Assembly (NCBI RefSeq): GCF_015558675.1
Contig: NZ_JADMOL010000009.1
Location: 102,927-152,656 of the forward strand
Direction of reading: 5' to 3'
Length of the DNA stretch: 49,730 nucleotides
Source: Paenibacillus sp. 1001270B_150601_E10
GTDB lineage: Bacteria; Bacillota; Bacilli; Paenibacillales; Paenibacillaceae
Shown: one piece after another, positions 1-7,280 of the stretch
Position numbering within the stretch: the stretch's first letter is position 1
Layout of the letters: the number at the start of each line of letters is the position of its first letter
Notes under the pieces: generated by a model
Databases searched by the model: none
Seen by the model: the letters and a program-made list of their open reading frames with translations, nothing else
Told to the model about the DNA's origin: nothing
Made by a program: the position numbers and the translations under genes

Positions 1-438
1 ATGGATGTCTACGCTAGTGTTGGACATCGCGCCTCTTCCCGTGCTGTCGCTATCGATAAATACACGATAGACATCATAAGGCGCAACCTTATCCCAAGGC
101 TGATAGGAAGCTTGGAGCCGTTTTTTGCTTATGTATCCGGATAGAAGCTCATTGGTGTAATATACGACTTTATGATTGGGCTCAATCCCAGCCTCTACTG
201 CTTGGCTGCCGTCCTGAATCTGCTGCAATTGCTGCTGAAGCTGCTGGTAGGCTGCCCACCCTTTCGCTATCGCTTCTCTCTTATCCAGTAGCGGCAGGAC
301 CTCCGACTCTTTGTATGCCTGCTGAGCGGGTATAACAATTTGCAAGATAACAAATAATATAAAACCAATAACAGCTGCGATCGGCAGCGCCTTGCCCCGA
401 CGTTTCGGTATATTCCGACTGTCATGATGAGAGATCAA
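1..438 (-). CDS. Membrane-anchored protein, N-terminal part (possible CPBP intramembrane protease)
   Basis: The reading frame is open from a TTG start at 438 to the window edge (146 codons), so the C-terminal part is missing. The start is chosen because AAAGGAGG lies 6 bases before TTG and a good promoter lies upstream. Residues about 15-35 form one hydrophobic segment (IGFILFVILQIVIP), followed by a Gln-rich stretch and then a soluble part with KVVYYTNELLSGY and PYDVYRVFID. From memory this order (one membrane segment, an extracytoplasmic domain with a VYRV-type strand) resembles the N-terminal extension of Paenibacillus CPBP family glutamic proteases, but the catalytic domain would lie outside the window. 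The gene is divergent from ktrB. Treat the family as a suggestion only. Confidence 0.75.
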   Translation of the reverse strand, partial: MISHHDSRNIPKRRGKALPIAAVIGFILFVILQIVIPAQQAYKESEVLPLLDKREAIAKGWAAYQQLQQQLQQIQDGSQAVEAGIEPNHKVVYYTNELLSGYISKKRLQASYQPWDKVAPYDVYRVFIDSDSTGRGAMSNTSVDIH

Positions 439-471
439 GGATATCCTCCTTTATATGAGAAGTTGTTCTTT

Positions 472-500
472 AGCTTAGCGAAATGAACAAGCAACGTCAA
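472..500 (-). promoter_or_regulatory. Sigma-A-like promoter for the leftward partial gene
   Basis: On the minus strand TTGACG (500-495) and TAAGCT (477-472) are separated by 17 bases, about 35 bases upstream of the TTG start at 438. The -35 is near consensus and the -10 is moderate. Confidence 0.5.
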
Positions 501-604
501 GAAAACAAGCGATCTATTCTGGCAATGCACGAAAACAGGGTATTGTAAGCGTTCTTTATAGAGATTTTATTCGTTTTCAGTGCATTTTTGAACTTAAAAT
601 CGCT

Positions 605-633
605 TTGTGAAGAATGAGCGAAACGTATATAAT
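605..633 (+). promoter_or_regulatory. Sigma-A-like promoter of the riboswitch-ktrBA transcript
   Basis: TTGTGA (605-610) and TATAAT (628-633) are spaced by 17 bases. Transcription would start near 640, just before the riboswitch aptamer. Confidence 0.6.
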
Positions 634-652
634 CTCGTTATGAATTGTATAT

Positions 653-803
653 GGCCGAGTCTCATGCAATATGAGAGCGGGGGAACCGATCAACTGGGGT
701 GAATTTCACAGTTGGATCCAATGACATCAAGCTAATGACAGAGGGATCCCATTGTGAATAGGGCGTCTTGACGTGCCCGAATCCGTCAGCTAACCTCGTA
801 GGC
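653..803 (+). promoter_or_regulatory. ydaO/yuaA-type cyclic di-AMP riboswitch aptamer
   Basis: The segment carries the conserved blocks of the ydaO-yuaA motif in order: GAGCGGGGGAACC (about 674-686), ACTGGGGTGAAT (692-703), AGAGGGAT with GGGCG (about 740-765), and GCCCGAATCCGTCAGCTAACC (775-795). GGCCGAG (653-659) and CTCGTAGGC (795-803) can pair as the closing P1 stem. It is followed by a terminator and then ktrB, the classic arrangement for an OFF switch in which bound c-di-AMP favours termination. Known function: c-di-AMP lowers K+ import. The aptamer ends are estimated from pairing. Confidence 0.92.
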
Positions 804-828
804 ATTTCGTCAGGATACCAGCGAACAC

Positions 829-857
829 AAAGCACTGGGGCATCCCGTGCTTTTTTT
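829..857 (+). terminator. Riboswitch expression-platform terminator
   Basis: AAGCAC and GTGCTT, extended by GGG/CCC, form a hairpin followed by a run of seven T (851-857). It lies between the c-di-AMP aptamer and the ktrB start, as expected for transcription-attenuation control. Confidence 0.88.
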
Positions 858-884
858 CGTGATTTCAGAAGAGGTGACATACGG

Positions 885-2246
885 TTGGAAACGCTAAAAA
901 AGAAGTTACAGGCTAGCATGCTAACACCACCGCGGATACTAGCAGGGGGCTTTGCACTCATTATTTTACTAGGAAGTTTGCTTCTGATGCTTCCCATCTC
1001 AAACGCGAATGGAGAAGTCCTGCCCTTTGTAGATGCCCTCTTCACAGCAACATCAGCAACGTGCGTAACGGGTCTAGTCGTTGTCGATACCGGAACGAAC
1101 TTTACGATGTTTGGGCAGATCGTCATTATCCTGCTCATTCAGGTTGGCGGTCTTGGATTCATGACGATGGCTACGTTGTTCGCGCTTGCTTTTAAGAAGA
1201 AAATTTCCTTGAAGGAACGACTTATTCTGCAGGAAGCGATGAACCAAGGTTCGATGGAAGGGATTGTTCGCTTGATTCGCAAGGTGCTGCTTTATGCCTT
1301 GGCGATTGAAGGAACGGCAGCGGTCCTATTCACGATACGTTGGGCCTTTGACATGCCCTTTGGGCAAGCTCTCTACTTCGGGATATTCCATGCGGTTTCC
1401 TTTTTCAACAATGCCGGATTTGATCTGTTCGGACAGGTAAGCGGACCATTCTCCAGCTTAACAAGCTATGTTGGAGACCCTCTAGTGAATATCGTCGCGA
1501 TGTCCTTGATTATTCTAGGGGGGATCGGGTTTATTGTGTTGTCCGACTTGTTTGAATATAAGACGAAGAAGAAATTCTCGCTTCACACCAAGGTCGTCTT
1601 GTCGATGACAAGCTTTCTCATTGTGTTTGGTACGATTGTCATTTTCATTTTTGAATTTACAAACCCGGATACGTTAGGCAGTCTGAATTGGTTCGAGAAG
1701 TTCTGGGCTGCATTGTTCCAATCCGTCTCGCCCCGTACAGCAGGTGCCAATACGATCGATATCGGCCTAATGAGACAGGCGTCTCAGTTCTTTATCGTGC
1801 TGCTGATGTTCATTGGTGCTTCGCCTGGTTCGACAGGCGGGGGGATTAAGACGACGACCTTTACGATCTTGGTCGGTGCGGTAATCTCGATGATACGCGG
1901 CAAGGAAGACATTGTGCTGTTCCGCAATCGCCTTGCGAAGGATCGCTTGAATAAGGCGGTTACGCTCGTCTTGCTAGCTTTAGGTCTCGTCATCACCGTG
2001 ACTATGATCTTGTCGACCACGGAGGACCATTCGTTCCTTATGATTTTGTTTGAGACCGTATCTGCGTTCGGTACCGTAGGGTTAACGATGGGCCTCACGA
2101 CAGATTTATCTTTGATCGGGAAGATTCTAATCAGTCTAACGATGTTCATCGGACGACTTGGACCGATAACGCTAGCATACGCTGTTGGACCTAAGAATGA
2201 ACGTGAGCTGTACCGTCATCCCGAAGGGAAGATCACGATCGGTTAA
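885..2246 (+). CDS. ktrB: KtrB potassium channel subunit
   Basis: Membrane subunit of the Ktr K+ uptake system (TrkH/KtrB superfamily), a homodimeric K+ channel gated by the cytosolic KtrA ring. The protein (453 aa) starts by my choice at TTG 885 after AAGAGGTG; the frame is open further upstream but that part lies in the riboswitch and terminator. Length fits KtrB (about 445-450 aa). Visible family features are four membrane-pore-membrane repeats with selectivity-loop glycines, e.g. ATCVTGL near residue 60, FNNAGFDL near 175, SPRTAGAN near 280 and TVGLTMG near 400, plus the gate-loop segment GASPGSTGGGIKT near 310. ktrA follows 72 bases downstream in the same transcript. Expression should be repressed by c-di-AMP through the upstream riboswitch. 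The order ktrB-ktrA is the reverse of the B. subtilis ktrAB operon. Confidence 0.95.
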   Translation: METLKKKLQASMLTPPRILAGGFALIILLGSLLLMLPISNANGEVLPFVDALFTATSATCVTGLVVVDTGTNFTMFGQIVIILLIQVGGLGFMTMATLFALAFKKKISLKERLILQEAMNQGSMEGIVRLIRKVLLYALAIEGTAAVLFTIRWAFDMPFGQALYFGIFHAVSFFNNAGFDLFGQVSGPFSSLTSYVGDPLVNIVAMSLIILGGIGFIVLSDLFEYKTKKKFSLHTKVVLSMTSFLIVFGTIVIFIFEFTNPDTLGSLNWFEKFWAALFQSVSPRTAGANTIDIGLMRQASQFFIVLLMFIGASPGSTGGGIKTTTFTILVGAVISMIRGKEDIVLFRNRLAKDRLNKAVTLVLLALGLVITVTMILSTTEDHSFLMILFETVSAFGTVGLTMGLTTDLSLIGKILISLTMFIGRLGPITLAYAVGPKNERELYRHPEGKITIG

Positions 2247-2318
2247 ACACATGCAATCGCCAACGTTTAAAAGTTTGAAAGTACGCAATGATAAGCAAAG
2301 GATAGGGGATACTAGGAG

Positions 2319-2981
2319 ATGGACTCACAGCAATTCGCAGTAATTGGGCTTGGCCGATTTGGTTCGAGTCTTGCCGAGGAATTAATGAAGCTTGGTCATC
2401 AGGTGTTGGGCATTGATCGTGACGAGGAAGTTGTCGACGAGATGAGCGAGAAGCTGACGCATGCTGTCGTTGCAGATGCAACAGATGAAGAGGTGCTTCG
2501 CTCGCTTGGCATTCGCAATTTCGATTGTGTCATCGTGGCGATCGGCGATGATATCCAGACGAGCATTCTTGTAAGCATTCAGGTGAAAGAACTCGGGGTG
2601 CACAAGGTTGTGGGTAAAGCACTGTCTGATCTTCATGGCAGGGTGCTGGAGCGGATCGGCGTTGATCGGGTCATCTATCCGGAGCGGGACATGGGGATAC
2701 GGGTTGCGCATCATCTGGTATCGCCTAACCTGCTTGATTATATTGAGCTGTCCAAGGAATATACGATTGCCGAGCTTCGTGTTCCTAGCTGCCTGGATGG
2801 AAAGGAACTGCGTGAACTAGATCCTAGAGCAAGATTTGGCTGCAGCATCGTTGCCTTGAATAAGGCAAGCGGCATGATTATTGCCCCAACAGCTGACGAT
2901 AAGCTGGCTGAAAAGGACATTATGGTATTGATCGGAACGAATCGCCAGATTGAAAGGTTCGAAGAAGAGTATCGAGTATAA
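2319..2981 (+). CDS. ktrA: KtrA potassium channel regulatory subunit (RCK protein)
   Basis: Cytosolic regulatory subunit (220 aa) that forms an octameric ring under the KtrB dimer and gates it on binding ATP/ADP; KtrA family proteins also bind c-di-AMP through the C-terminal domain. The N-terminal TrkA-N/RCK Rossmann domain (about 1-135) shows GLGRFG at residues 9-14 and the acidic ribose-binding end of strand 2 (GIDRDEE). A TrkA-C domain spans about 140-218 (ELSKEYTIAELRVP ... IMVLIGTNRQIERFEEEY). Full length for the family. It lies behind ktrB in the same operon and is closed by a strong terminator. The start is supported by the GLGRFG spacing; the ribosome site upstream (AGGAG touching ATG, AGGATAGGGG further up) is not ideal. 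Confidence 0.95.
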   Translation: MDSQQFAVIGLGRFGSSLAEELMKLGHQVLGIDRDEEVVDEMSEKLTHAVVADATDEEVLRSLGIRNFDCVIVAIGDDIQTSILVSIQVKELGVHKVVGKALSDLHGRVLERIGVDRVIYPERDMGIRVAHHLVSPNLLDYIELSKEYTIAELRVPSCLDGKELRELDPRARFGCSIVALNKASGMIIAPTADDKLAEKDIMVLIGTNRQIERFEEEYRV

Positions 2982-2994
2982 TTTGCATCAAAAG

Positions 2995-3034
2995 AGCCTT
3001 CACAAGCGTGCTAATGCTTGTGAAGGCTTTTTTT
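2995..3034 (+). terminator. Intrinsic terminator after ktrBA
   Basis: AGCCTTCACAAGC and GCTTGTGAAGGCT form a perfect 13-bp stem followed by seven T. On the minus strand the stem is followed by CTTTTG, so it may also serve the convergent permease gene ending at 3048. Confidence 0.92.
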
Positions 3035-3047
3035 GTACAATAACCAA

Positions 3048-3764
3048 TTACTTAATTCGGGTTCGGTATAGGATATGGCCTGTGACAAAGAATGCGCCTG
3101 CGATCAGAATCCAAGAAAGCAAAAGTGGATATGATTGTCTTGTATAGTCCATGATGTCGTATCCACTCGGCCAAAAATTCATGGCCATGACAAGGGCGGC
3201 GATGCTGATTACCCCAAACCATGCTCCATATTGATAGAAGATGGTGCCAAACATAAAGAAGAAGCTTGCAACAAGGAAGTATATCGTAATGAGCGTAAGG
3301 AAGTTGGTTACATCTAAACTCGCTGATAACGCTTCCTGGTGACCAATAATCCACGCGAACGTCAAGCTGATGACAGTATGAATGACGGTATTGATCACCG
3401 ACACGATGAACAAGGATAAAGTGATGCTGATCCAAGAAGATACGCGATTGAATCCAAGGCCTCGAAGCAGGGCGAAGGTGTTGGTTCCGCTAATGATCCC
3501 TGCAACAAGCATGTAAATAGCCGCAGATGTAATGTTGATGTACGGGGCAAAGAGCGTGCTCTCCACAACCCATTCATCATCTTTCGTTGTTTCTTTCAGG
3601 ATATCCATGAGATTAAAACTGATGTGCATATCGCCTAAATAAAAGGAGAATCCATTCAGTATAAATTGGAACAAAATGTTCAAAGTCAGCATGATGCCCC
3701 AGAAGACCAATAACGAACCCATCCAATCCTTCAGCTGAAGTCCCACATTCTTTTTTAGATTCAT
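3048..3764 (-). CDS. ABC transporter permease of a Ytr-like export system
   Basis: Integral membrane protein (238 aa) with about six hydrophobic segments (roughly residues 17-37, 74-95, 110-135, 150-175, 178-197, 212-232). Its ATG overlaps the stop of the ATPase gene by four bases (ATGA), so the two are translationally coupled and it is the likely permease partner. No sequence motif pins the substrate. The gene order GntR regulator, ATPase, permease matches the ytrA-type operons of Firmicutes, which respond to cell-wall-active antibiotics; that role is inferred from context only. It is the last gene of the operon. Confidence 0.85.
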   Translation of the reverse strand: MNLKKNVGLQLKDWMGSLLVFWGIMLTLNILFQFILNGFSFYLGDMHISFNLMDILKETTKDDEWVVESTLFAPYINITSAAIYMLVAGIISGTNTFALLRGLGFNRVSSWISITLSLFIVSVINTVIHTVISLTFAWIIGHQEALSASLDVTNFLTLITIYFLVASFFFMFGTIFYQYGAWFGVISIAALVMAMNFWPSGYDIMDYTRQSYPLLLSWILIAGAFFVTGHILYRTRIK

Positions 3765-4666
3765 AATGCTTTCCCTCCCTGGATTGGCGCTTGATCATCG
3801 GTAAGATAAACGAACAGCTTCTGCAAAGAAGTGCTGCCAACATCAAGACCTTGTTTCTGCCATGTTTGCATATCGGCCTCCGTTACATCCCATACGATCG
3901 CTCCAAGATGTCCGCCCAGTTGTTCCTCGTGCAGCACGGTTTTCCCTGAAGTCGCGGCTCTGACTTCTTCTTGTCTCCCAGAAATTGTGCAAGCGCGGTT
4001 CAAAATAGAGTCGGTCGATGCTTGCAGCATGACTTGGCCCTGATGAATCATGGTAATGCTTTCGAAGATTTGCTCCGATTCATCAATCAGGTGAGTGGAC
4101 AATAGTATCGTCCGAGGATGTCTCGTATAATCCTCCAGCAGATCATCATAGAACATTTGCCGCATAGCTGCATCAAGACCGAGCACAGGCTCATCAAACA
4201 GCGTGAGCGGAGAGCGGGAGGCTAGCCCTCGAACGGCGCCAAACAAGGATTTCATCCCTCTTGATAATTGATTATATTTTTTCTTGGGATCAAGCTTGTA
4301 TCTGCTCATCAGATGCATCGCATATTCATCATCCCAATGAGGAGCGGTCATTTTGAAGAAAGCAAGCAGCTTCTTAAGCCTATATTCCTCCCATGTCTTC
4401 TCGGTCTCGCGAACATAGCAGATCTGGCTGAGGAGATGCTGCTGATCCTTGAGAACGGTGCCGTTCATAACGACTTGCCCTTGATCCGCGAAGTGGTAGC
4501 CCGAGAGAATATTCAGTAGCGTTGTTTTGCCTGCGCCATTGCGCCCTAAGAGGCCATGAATCATGCCAGCTTCAAAGGTAGCATGAATGGGATGCAGCGC
4601 GGTTGTGCCCTTAAATTGTTTGCTGATGCCCTGTAGTGTGATTGTCGCCTCAGACTGTATAGTCAT
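3761..4666 (-). CDS. ABC transporter ATP-binding protein (YtrB-like)
   Basis: ATPase subunit (301 aa) of an ABC export system. Walker A is GRNGAGKTT (about residues 40-48), a signature-like LSRGMKSLFG lies near 133, Walker B LTLFDEPVLGLD near 155-166, and the H-loop STHLID near 190. The C-terminal 80 residues extend beyond the core ATPase and have no clear motif. The signature reads SRGMK rather than LSGGQ, as is common in ABC-2 type exporters. The ribosome site AAGGAGG precedes ATG by 9 bases; the gene begins inside the last 17 bases of the GntR gene and ends overlapping the permease, a tightly coupled three-gene operon. Energises export or envelope remodelling; substrate unknown. Confidence 0.92.
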   Translation of the reverse strand: MTIQSEATITLQGISKQFKGTTALHPIHATFEAGMIHGLLGRNGAGKTTLLNILSGYHFADQGQVVMNGTVLKDQQHLLSQICYVRETEKTWEEYRLKKLLAFFKMTAPHWDDEYAMHLMSRYKLDPKKKYNQLSRGMKSLFGAVRGLASRSPLTLFDEPVLGLDAAMRQMFYDDLLEDYTRHPRTILLSTHLIDESEQIFESITMIHQGQVMLQASTDSILNRACTISGRQEEVRAATSGKTVLHEEQLGGHLGAIVWDVTEADMQTWQKQGLDVGSTSLQKLFVYLTDDQAPIQGGKAL

Positions 4667-5042
4667 CGCGGTTTCCCTCCTTGAGATTGTGGATCATTTG
4701 AATGAGCTCATCCTTTGAAATATGCACCGCTTGTGCTTCATGAATAAGACGCGGAAGTTCGATCTCTGCAAATTGCTTGCGTCGTTTCGCTAATACCATG
4801 TTCTTCGCTCCTTCGCTGACAAACATTCCGACACCCCTCTTTTTGAACAAAATGCCTTCATCGACCAGCAAATTAATGCCCTTTGCCGCTGTGGCGGGAT
4901 TGATTTGCAAAATTTTCGCAAACTGGTTGGTTGAAGGGACCTGACCATTTTCCTCAATCGAATCATTTAGAATATCGTTCTCAATCAGCTCAGCAATTTG
5001 TAAATAAATGGACTTCGATTCATCGAGCAGCAATACATTCAC
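4650..5042 (-). CDS. GntR-family transcriptional regulator, YtrA subfamily
   Basis: Short GntR protein (130 aa). The winged-helix domain covers about residues 10-77: IYLQIAELIENDIL, QVPSTNQFAKILQINPATAAKGINLLVDEGILFKKRGVGMFV. The small C-terminal part (about 50 aa) fits the YtrA subfamily, whose members lack a large ligand domain and repress their own ABC transporter operon. It is the first gene of the operon with the ATPase and permease. A 24-bp dyad at 5106-5129 is a likely operator. The ribosome site AAGGTGA lies almost against the ATG, so translation from the TTG two codons later is possible. Confidence 0.9.
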   Translation of the reverse strand: MNVLLLDESKSIYLQIAELIENDILNDSIEENGQVPSTNQFAKILQINPATAAKGINLLVDEGILFKKRGVGMFVSEGAKNMVLAKRRKQFAEIELPRLIHEAQAVHISKDELIQMIHNLKEGNRDDYTV

Positions 5043-5105
5043 CTTCTTCCTGATGGAATAGCAAGTATGACAGATATAGAGTGTTATGGGGTTCGTTTGT
5101 TTATT

Positions 5106-5129
5106 GGTTAATTACTTATGCAACTAACC
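5106..5129. promoter_or_regulatory. Inverted repeat, candidate GntR operator
   Basis: GGTTAATT and AACTAACC form an 8-bp inverted repeat (7 of 8 pairs) separated by 8 bases, about 65-87 bases upstream of the GntR-family start. The position suits autorepression. The half-site does not match the YtrA AGTGTA site known to me. Confidence 0.45.
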
Positions 5130-5193
5130 ATATCACCTAAGAAGTGCGTTTGCAAGCCCAAATTACGATCTTCAGGTAAAAAAGTGTCTTAAC

Positions 5194-5227
5194 GAAAAAG
5201 AGCCACATTACAGGACGTAATGTGACT
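5194..5227 (-). terminator. Intrinsic terminator after the LysR gene
   Basis: Reading leftwards, AGTCACATTAC and GTAATGTGGCT form an 11-bp stem (one wobble) with loop GTCCT, followed by CTTTTTCG. It ends the lysR transcript about 165 bases after its stop. The rest of 5043-5390 contains the dyad at 5106-5129; I see no gene in it. Confidence 0.8.
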
Positions 5228-5390
5228 GCGATTATTTATAAATGAAATGGAGGCGATTGTTTGCAGGGAAAGCTTCAATGATAGGTGTAGGCTCGTGATG
5301 CTGGGCAGTACCTGATGCATAGACAGATATTCCGTCACCACAGCATGATACGACCCTGAAAAAGAAGTAAAGCAGTGTCATGCGGCCATC

Positions 5391-6281
5391 CTACCAATCG
5401 GCTCGGCCTGCAGAATCCGCAATAAATTGGCGGAAGGAATCGCTAAGCAAAGCGGATTCGGCATAGATCAGCGAGGTGATTCTTTCTGTCTGCTCCAGCT
5501 CCTTTAAGTGAACTACGGTCAAATCATTATCCTTCAGCCACTGCGTCCTCAAATAAGACTTGGGAAGAAGGGCAGAAGCCTGACAGGTTGCGAGCAAGCG
5601 GCCGATAGCCTCGAACGAATCAATCTCCATGCGAATATCCGGCATTACCCGATATCTTCGAAATAAGTCATCGATCAGCTTGCGATACCATGTTCCGTTG
5701 GAGAACAGCAGCATAGGCAGGCCGTTAAGCTTCTCCATCGTCCACTCGCTAAGATTCGATAGCTCGTGATTGTTTGGTACAACAAGCTCCAGGTGATCGG
5801 ACAGAAGCGGGATCGAGATTAGCCCCTGCTCATGAATGGCATCTGCTACAATGCCGAAATCCGCTTCTTTTTCGCGAATAAGCGAGACAATCTCATGCGT
5901 CTTGCCTGTAATTAGCTTAAGCTGGGCCTCGGGATACTGCTCCTTGAACAAATTCACGAAGATGGGCAGCGTCGTTTGGAGTGTCGTGAGGCTTGCCCCT
6001 ATCGTTACGATCTTTTGCCCTTCGGATTTATAGGAAGCAATCGACTTTAGATATTCAAGCTGCCGCTTGCGGATATCTACAGCAAATTCATAGGTAAGTT
6101 GACCAACCCGTGTAACCTCGAGACGTTTGCCATTGCGATTGAATAATTCGACATTCAGCTCCTCTTCCAGTCGAGCAATTTGTCGAGATAAGGCAGGCTG
6201 CGAGATATTGAGCCGCTTTGCCGCCTGATTAAGGCTCGTGTGCTCTATGACAGTAGCAAACGCTTCGAGAAGGTCTAGCAT
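5391..6281 (-). CDS. LysR-family transcriptional regulator divergent from sdhCAB
   Basis: Full-length LysR regulator (296 aa). The winged helix-turn-helix lies at about residues 1-60 (SLNQAAKRLNISQPALSRQIARLEEEL), followed by a linker helix and a periplasmic-binding-protein-like effector domain (about 90-290; QKIVTIGASLTTLQTTLPIF, EADFGIVADAI, LLPKSYL). LysR regulators commonly control the adjacent divergent gene, here the succinate dehydrogenase operon, 309 bases away. By analogy with CcpC/CcpE of other Firmicutes, which sense citrate and control TCA genes, it may adjust TCA flux; this is inference. The ribosome site AGGAGG lies about 9 bases before ATG 6281. Confidence 0.92.
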   Translation of the reverse strand: MLDLLEAFATVIEHTSLNQAAKRLNISQPALSRQIARLEEELNVELFNRNGKRLEVTRVGQLTYEFAVDIRKRQLEYLKSIASYKSEGQKIVTIGASLTTLQTTLPIFVNLFKEQYPEAQLKLITGKTHEIVSLIREKEADFGIVADAIHEQGLISIPLLSDHLELVVPNNHELSNLSEWTMEKLNGLPMLLFSNGTWYRKLIDDLFRRYRVMPDIRMEIDSFEAIGRLLATCQASALLPKSYLRTQWLKDNDLTVVHLKELEQTERITSLIYAESALLSDSFRQFIADSAGRADW

Positions 6282-6353
6282 GGCTGTGTTCCTCCTTATT
6301 TGGGATGGAAAAATAGTCCTTAAAGAGTGACTTATGCACGTTAGTTATCATTT

Positions 6354-6381
6354 TTATAATAATCTTGCAATTCCATTATAA
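6354..6381. promoter_or_regulatory. AT-rich inverted repeat in the lysR-sdhC intergenic region
   Basis: TTATAAT (6354-6360) and ATTATAA (6375-6381) are perfect 7-bp inverted arms with a 14-base spacer. It lies about 75-100 bases upstream of lysR, where an autoregulatory LysR site would be expected. AT-rich dyads arise by chance more often, so confidence is low. Confidence 0.3.
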
Positions 6382-6417
6382 GGCATACAGGAGTATGATG
6401 GAAGTGTCACAGGTTGT

Positions 6418-6440
6418 TCACAACTGTGCCGCAATTGTGA
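6418..6440. promoter_or_regulatory. Inverted repeat upstream of the sdh promoter
   Basis: TCACAA (6418-6423) and TTGTGA (6435-6440) are perfect inverted arms with an 11-base spacer, centred about 75 bases before the sdh -35. Half-sites resemble those of Rex (TTGTGA/TCACAA) but in the opposite relative order; the spacing also fits a LysR T-N11-A site. A candidate regulator site only. Confidence 0.35.
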
Positions 6441-6502
6441 TCATTTGATACTGCGAAAGTGTGTAAAAGGATAGAGAAAGGCATTTTTTGGACGACAAAT
6501 TG

Positions 6503-6531
6503 TTGACGCTTTCGACAGGCACAGGTAAAAT
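6503..6531 (+). promoter_or_regulatory. Sigma-A-like promoter of sdhCAB
   Basis: TTGACG (6503-6508) and TAAAAT (6526-6531) have a 17-base spacer, giving a leader of about 50 bases before sdhC. Confidence 0.65.
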
Positions 6532-6590
6532 GAGGATGTTTTATTACCAAAATATTCTGGTACAGAACGGAAAGGGGAAACGGCACACAT

Positions 6591-7265
6591 ATGAAACGGG
6601 GTTACTTTTACTCGCGCAAGCTGCATTCTCTTCTAGGTATCATCCCGCTAGGCTTTTTTATCTTGGAGCATATGATTACGAACTATGCCGCATTTGATGG
6701 CGGGAAAGCAGCATTTCAGGACAGCGTTAAGTTTTTGAATGAATTGCCGCTCATCTTTTTCTTGGAGCTCTTTGGGATATGGCTCCCGCTCTTATACCAC
6801 GGTGTATATGGCTTGTATATCGCGTATACGTCCCGCAACAACGTAGGCAATTACAACTACGGTCGTAATATTGCCTTCATGATGCAGCGCATTACAGGTG
6901 TCATTACGTTCATCTTCGTAACGTGGCATTTGTATCAAACGCGCTTCCAGATTGCGATTGGCGAAGTTAGTCATGAAGAGCTTGGCACTCACATGAACGA
7001 TATCGTGACTCAGCCGCTGATGTTCGTTATCTACATCATTGGAGTATTGGCTGCATCGTATCACTTCACGAACGGCTTGTGGGCATTCCTTGTAAGCTGG
7101 GGCATTACCGTTGGTCCTCGTGCACAGAAGGTATCTTCGATGATCTGCACAGGCCTCTTCGTATTGATGTCCGTTCTGTTTATTCTGTCCCTCATTGGAT
7201 TCCGCAGCCAGGAATTCGAAGCAGCGGCAGCAGTTGTACAACAAGTTCAATCGGTAATCGTTTAA
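6591..7265 (+). CDS. sdhC: Succinate dehydrogenase cytochrome b558 subunit
   Basis: Membrane anchor (224 aa) of complex II that carries two haems b and passes electrons from SdhB to menaquinone, as in Bacillus SdhC. Five hydrophobic segments are visible (about 13-30, 58-80, 98-118, 143-165, 183-205). Candidate haem-ligand histidines sit at SRKLHSLLG, ILEHMITNY, LYHGVYGLY, FVTWHLYQTR and SYHFTNGLW. It is somewhat longer than B. subtilis SdhC (202 aa). It begins the operon; sdhA follows after 15 bases. The ATG was chosen because MKRGYFYSRKLHS matches the family N-terminus; the ribosome site (AAAGGGG) lies rather far, about 13 bases away. Confidence 0.95.
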   Translation: MKRGYFYSRKLHSLLGIIPLGFFILEHMITNYAAFDGGKAAFQDSVKFLNELPLIFFLELFGIWLPLLYHGVYGLYIAYTSRNNVGNYNYGRNIAFMMQRITGVITFIFVTWHLYQTRFQIAIGEVSHEELGTHMNDIVTQPLMFVIYIIGVLAASYHFTNGLWAFLVSWGITVGPRAQKVSSMICTGLFVLMSVLFILSLIGFRSQEFEAAAAVVQQVQSVIV

Positions 7266-7280
7266 GGAGGGTAACGCACG

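Noticed and set aside
5230-5390. Possible small ORF between the LysR stop and its terminator
   Set aside because: ATGs in this stretch lack ribosome sites and stop quickly.
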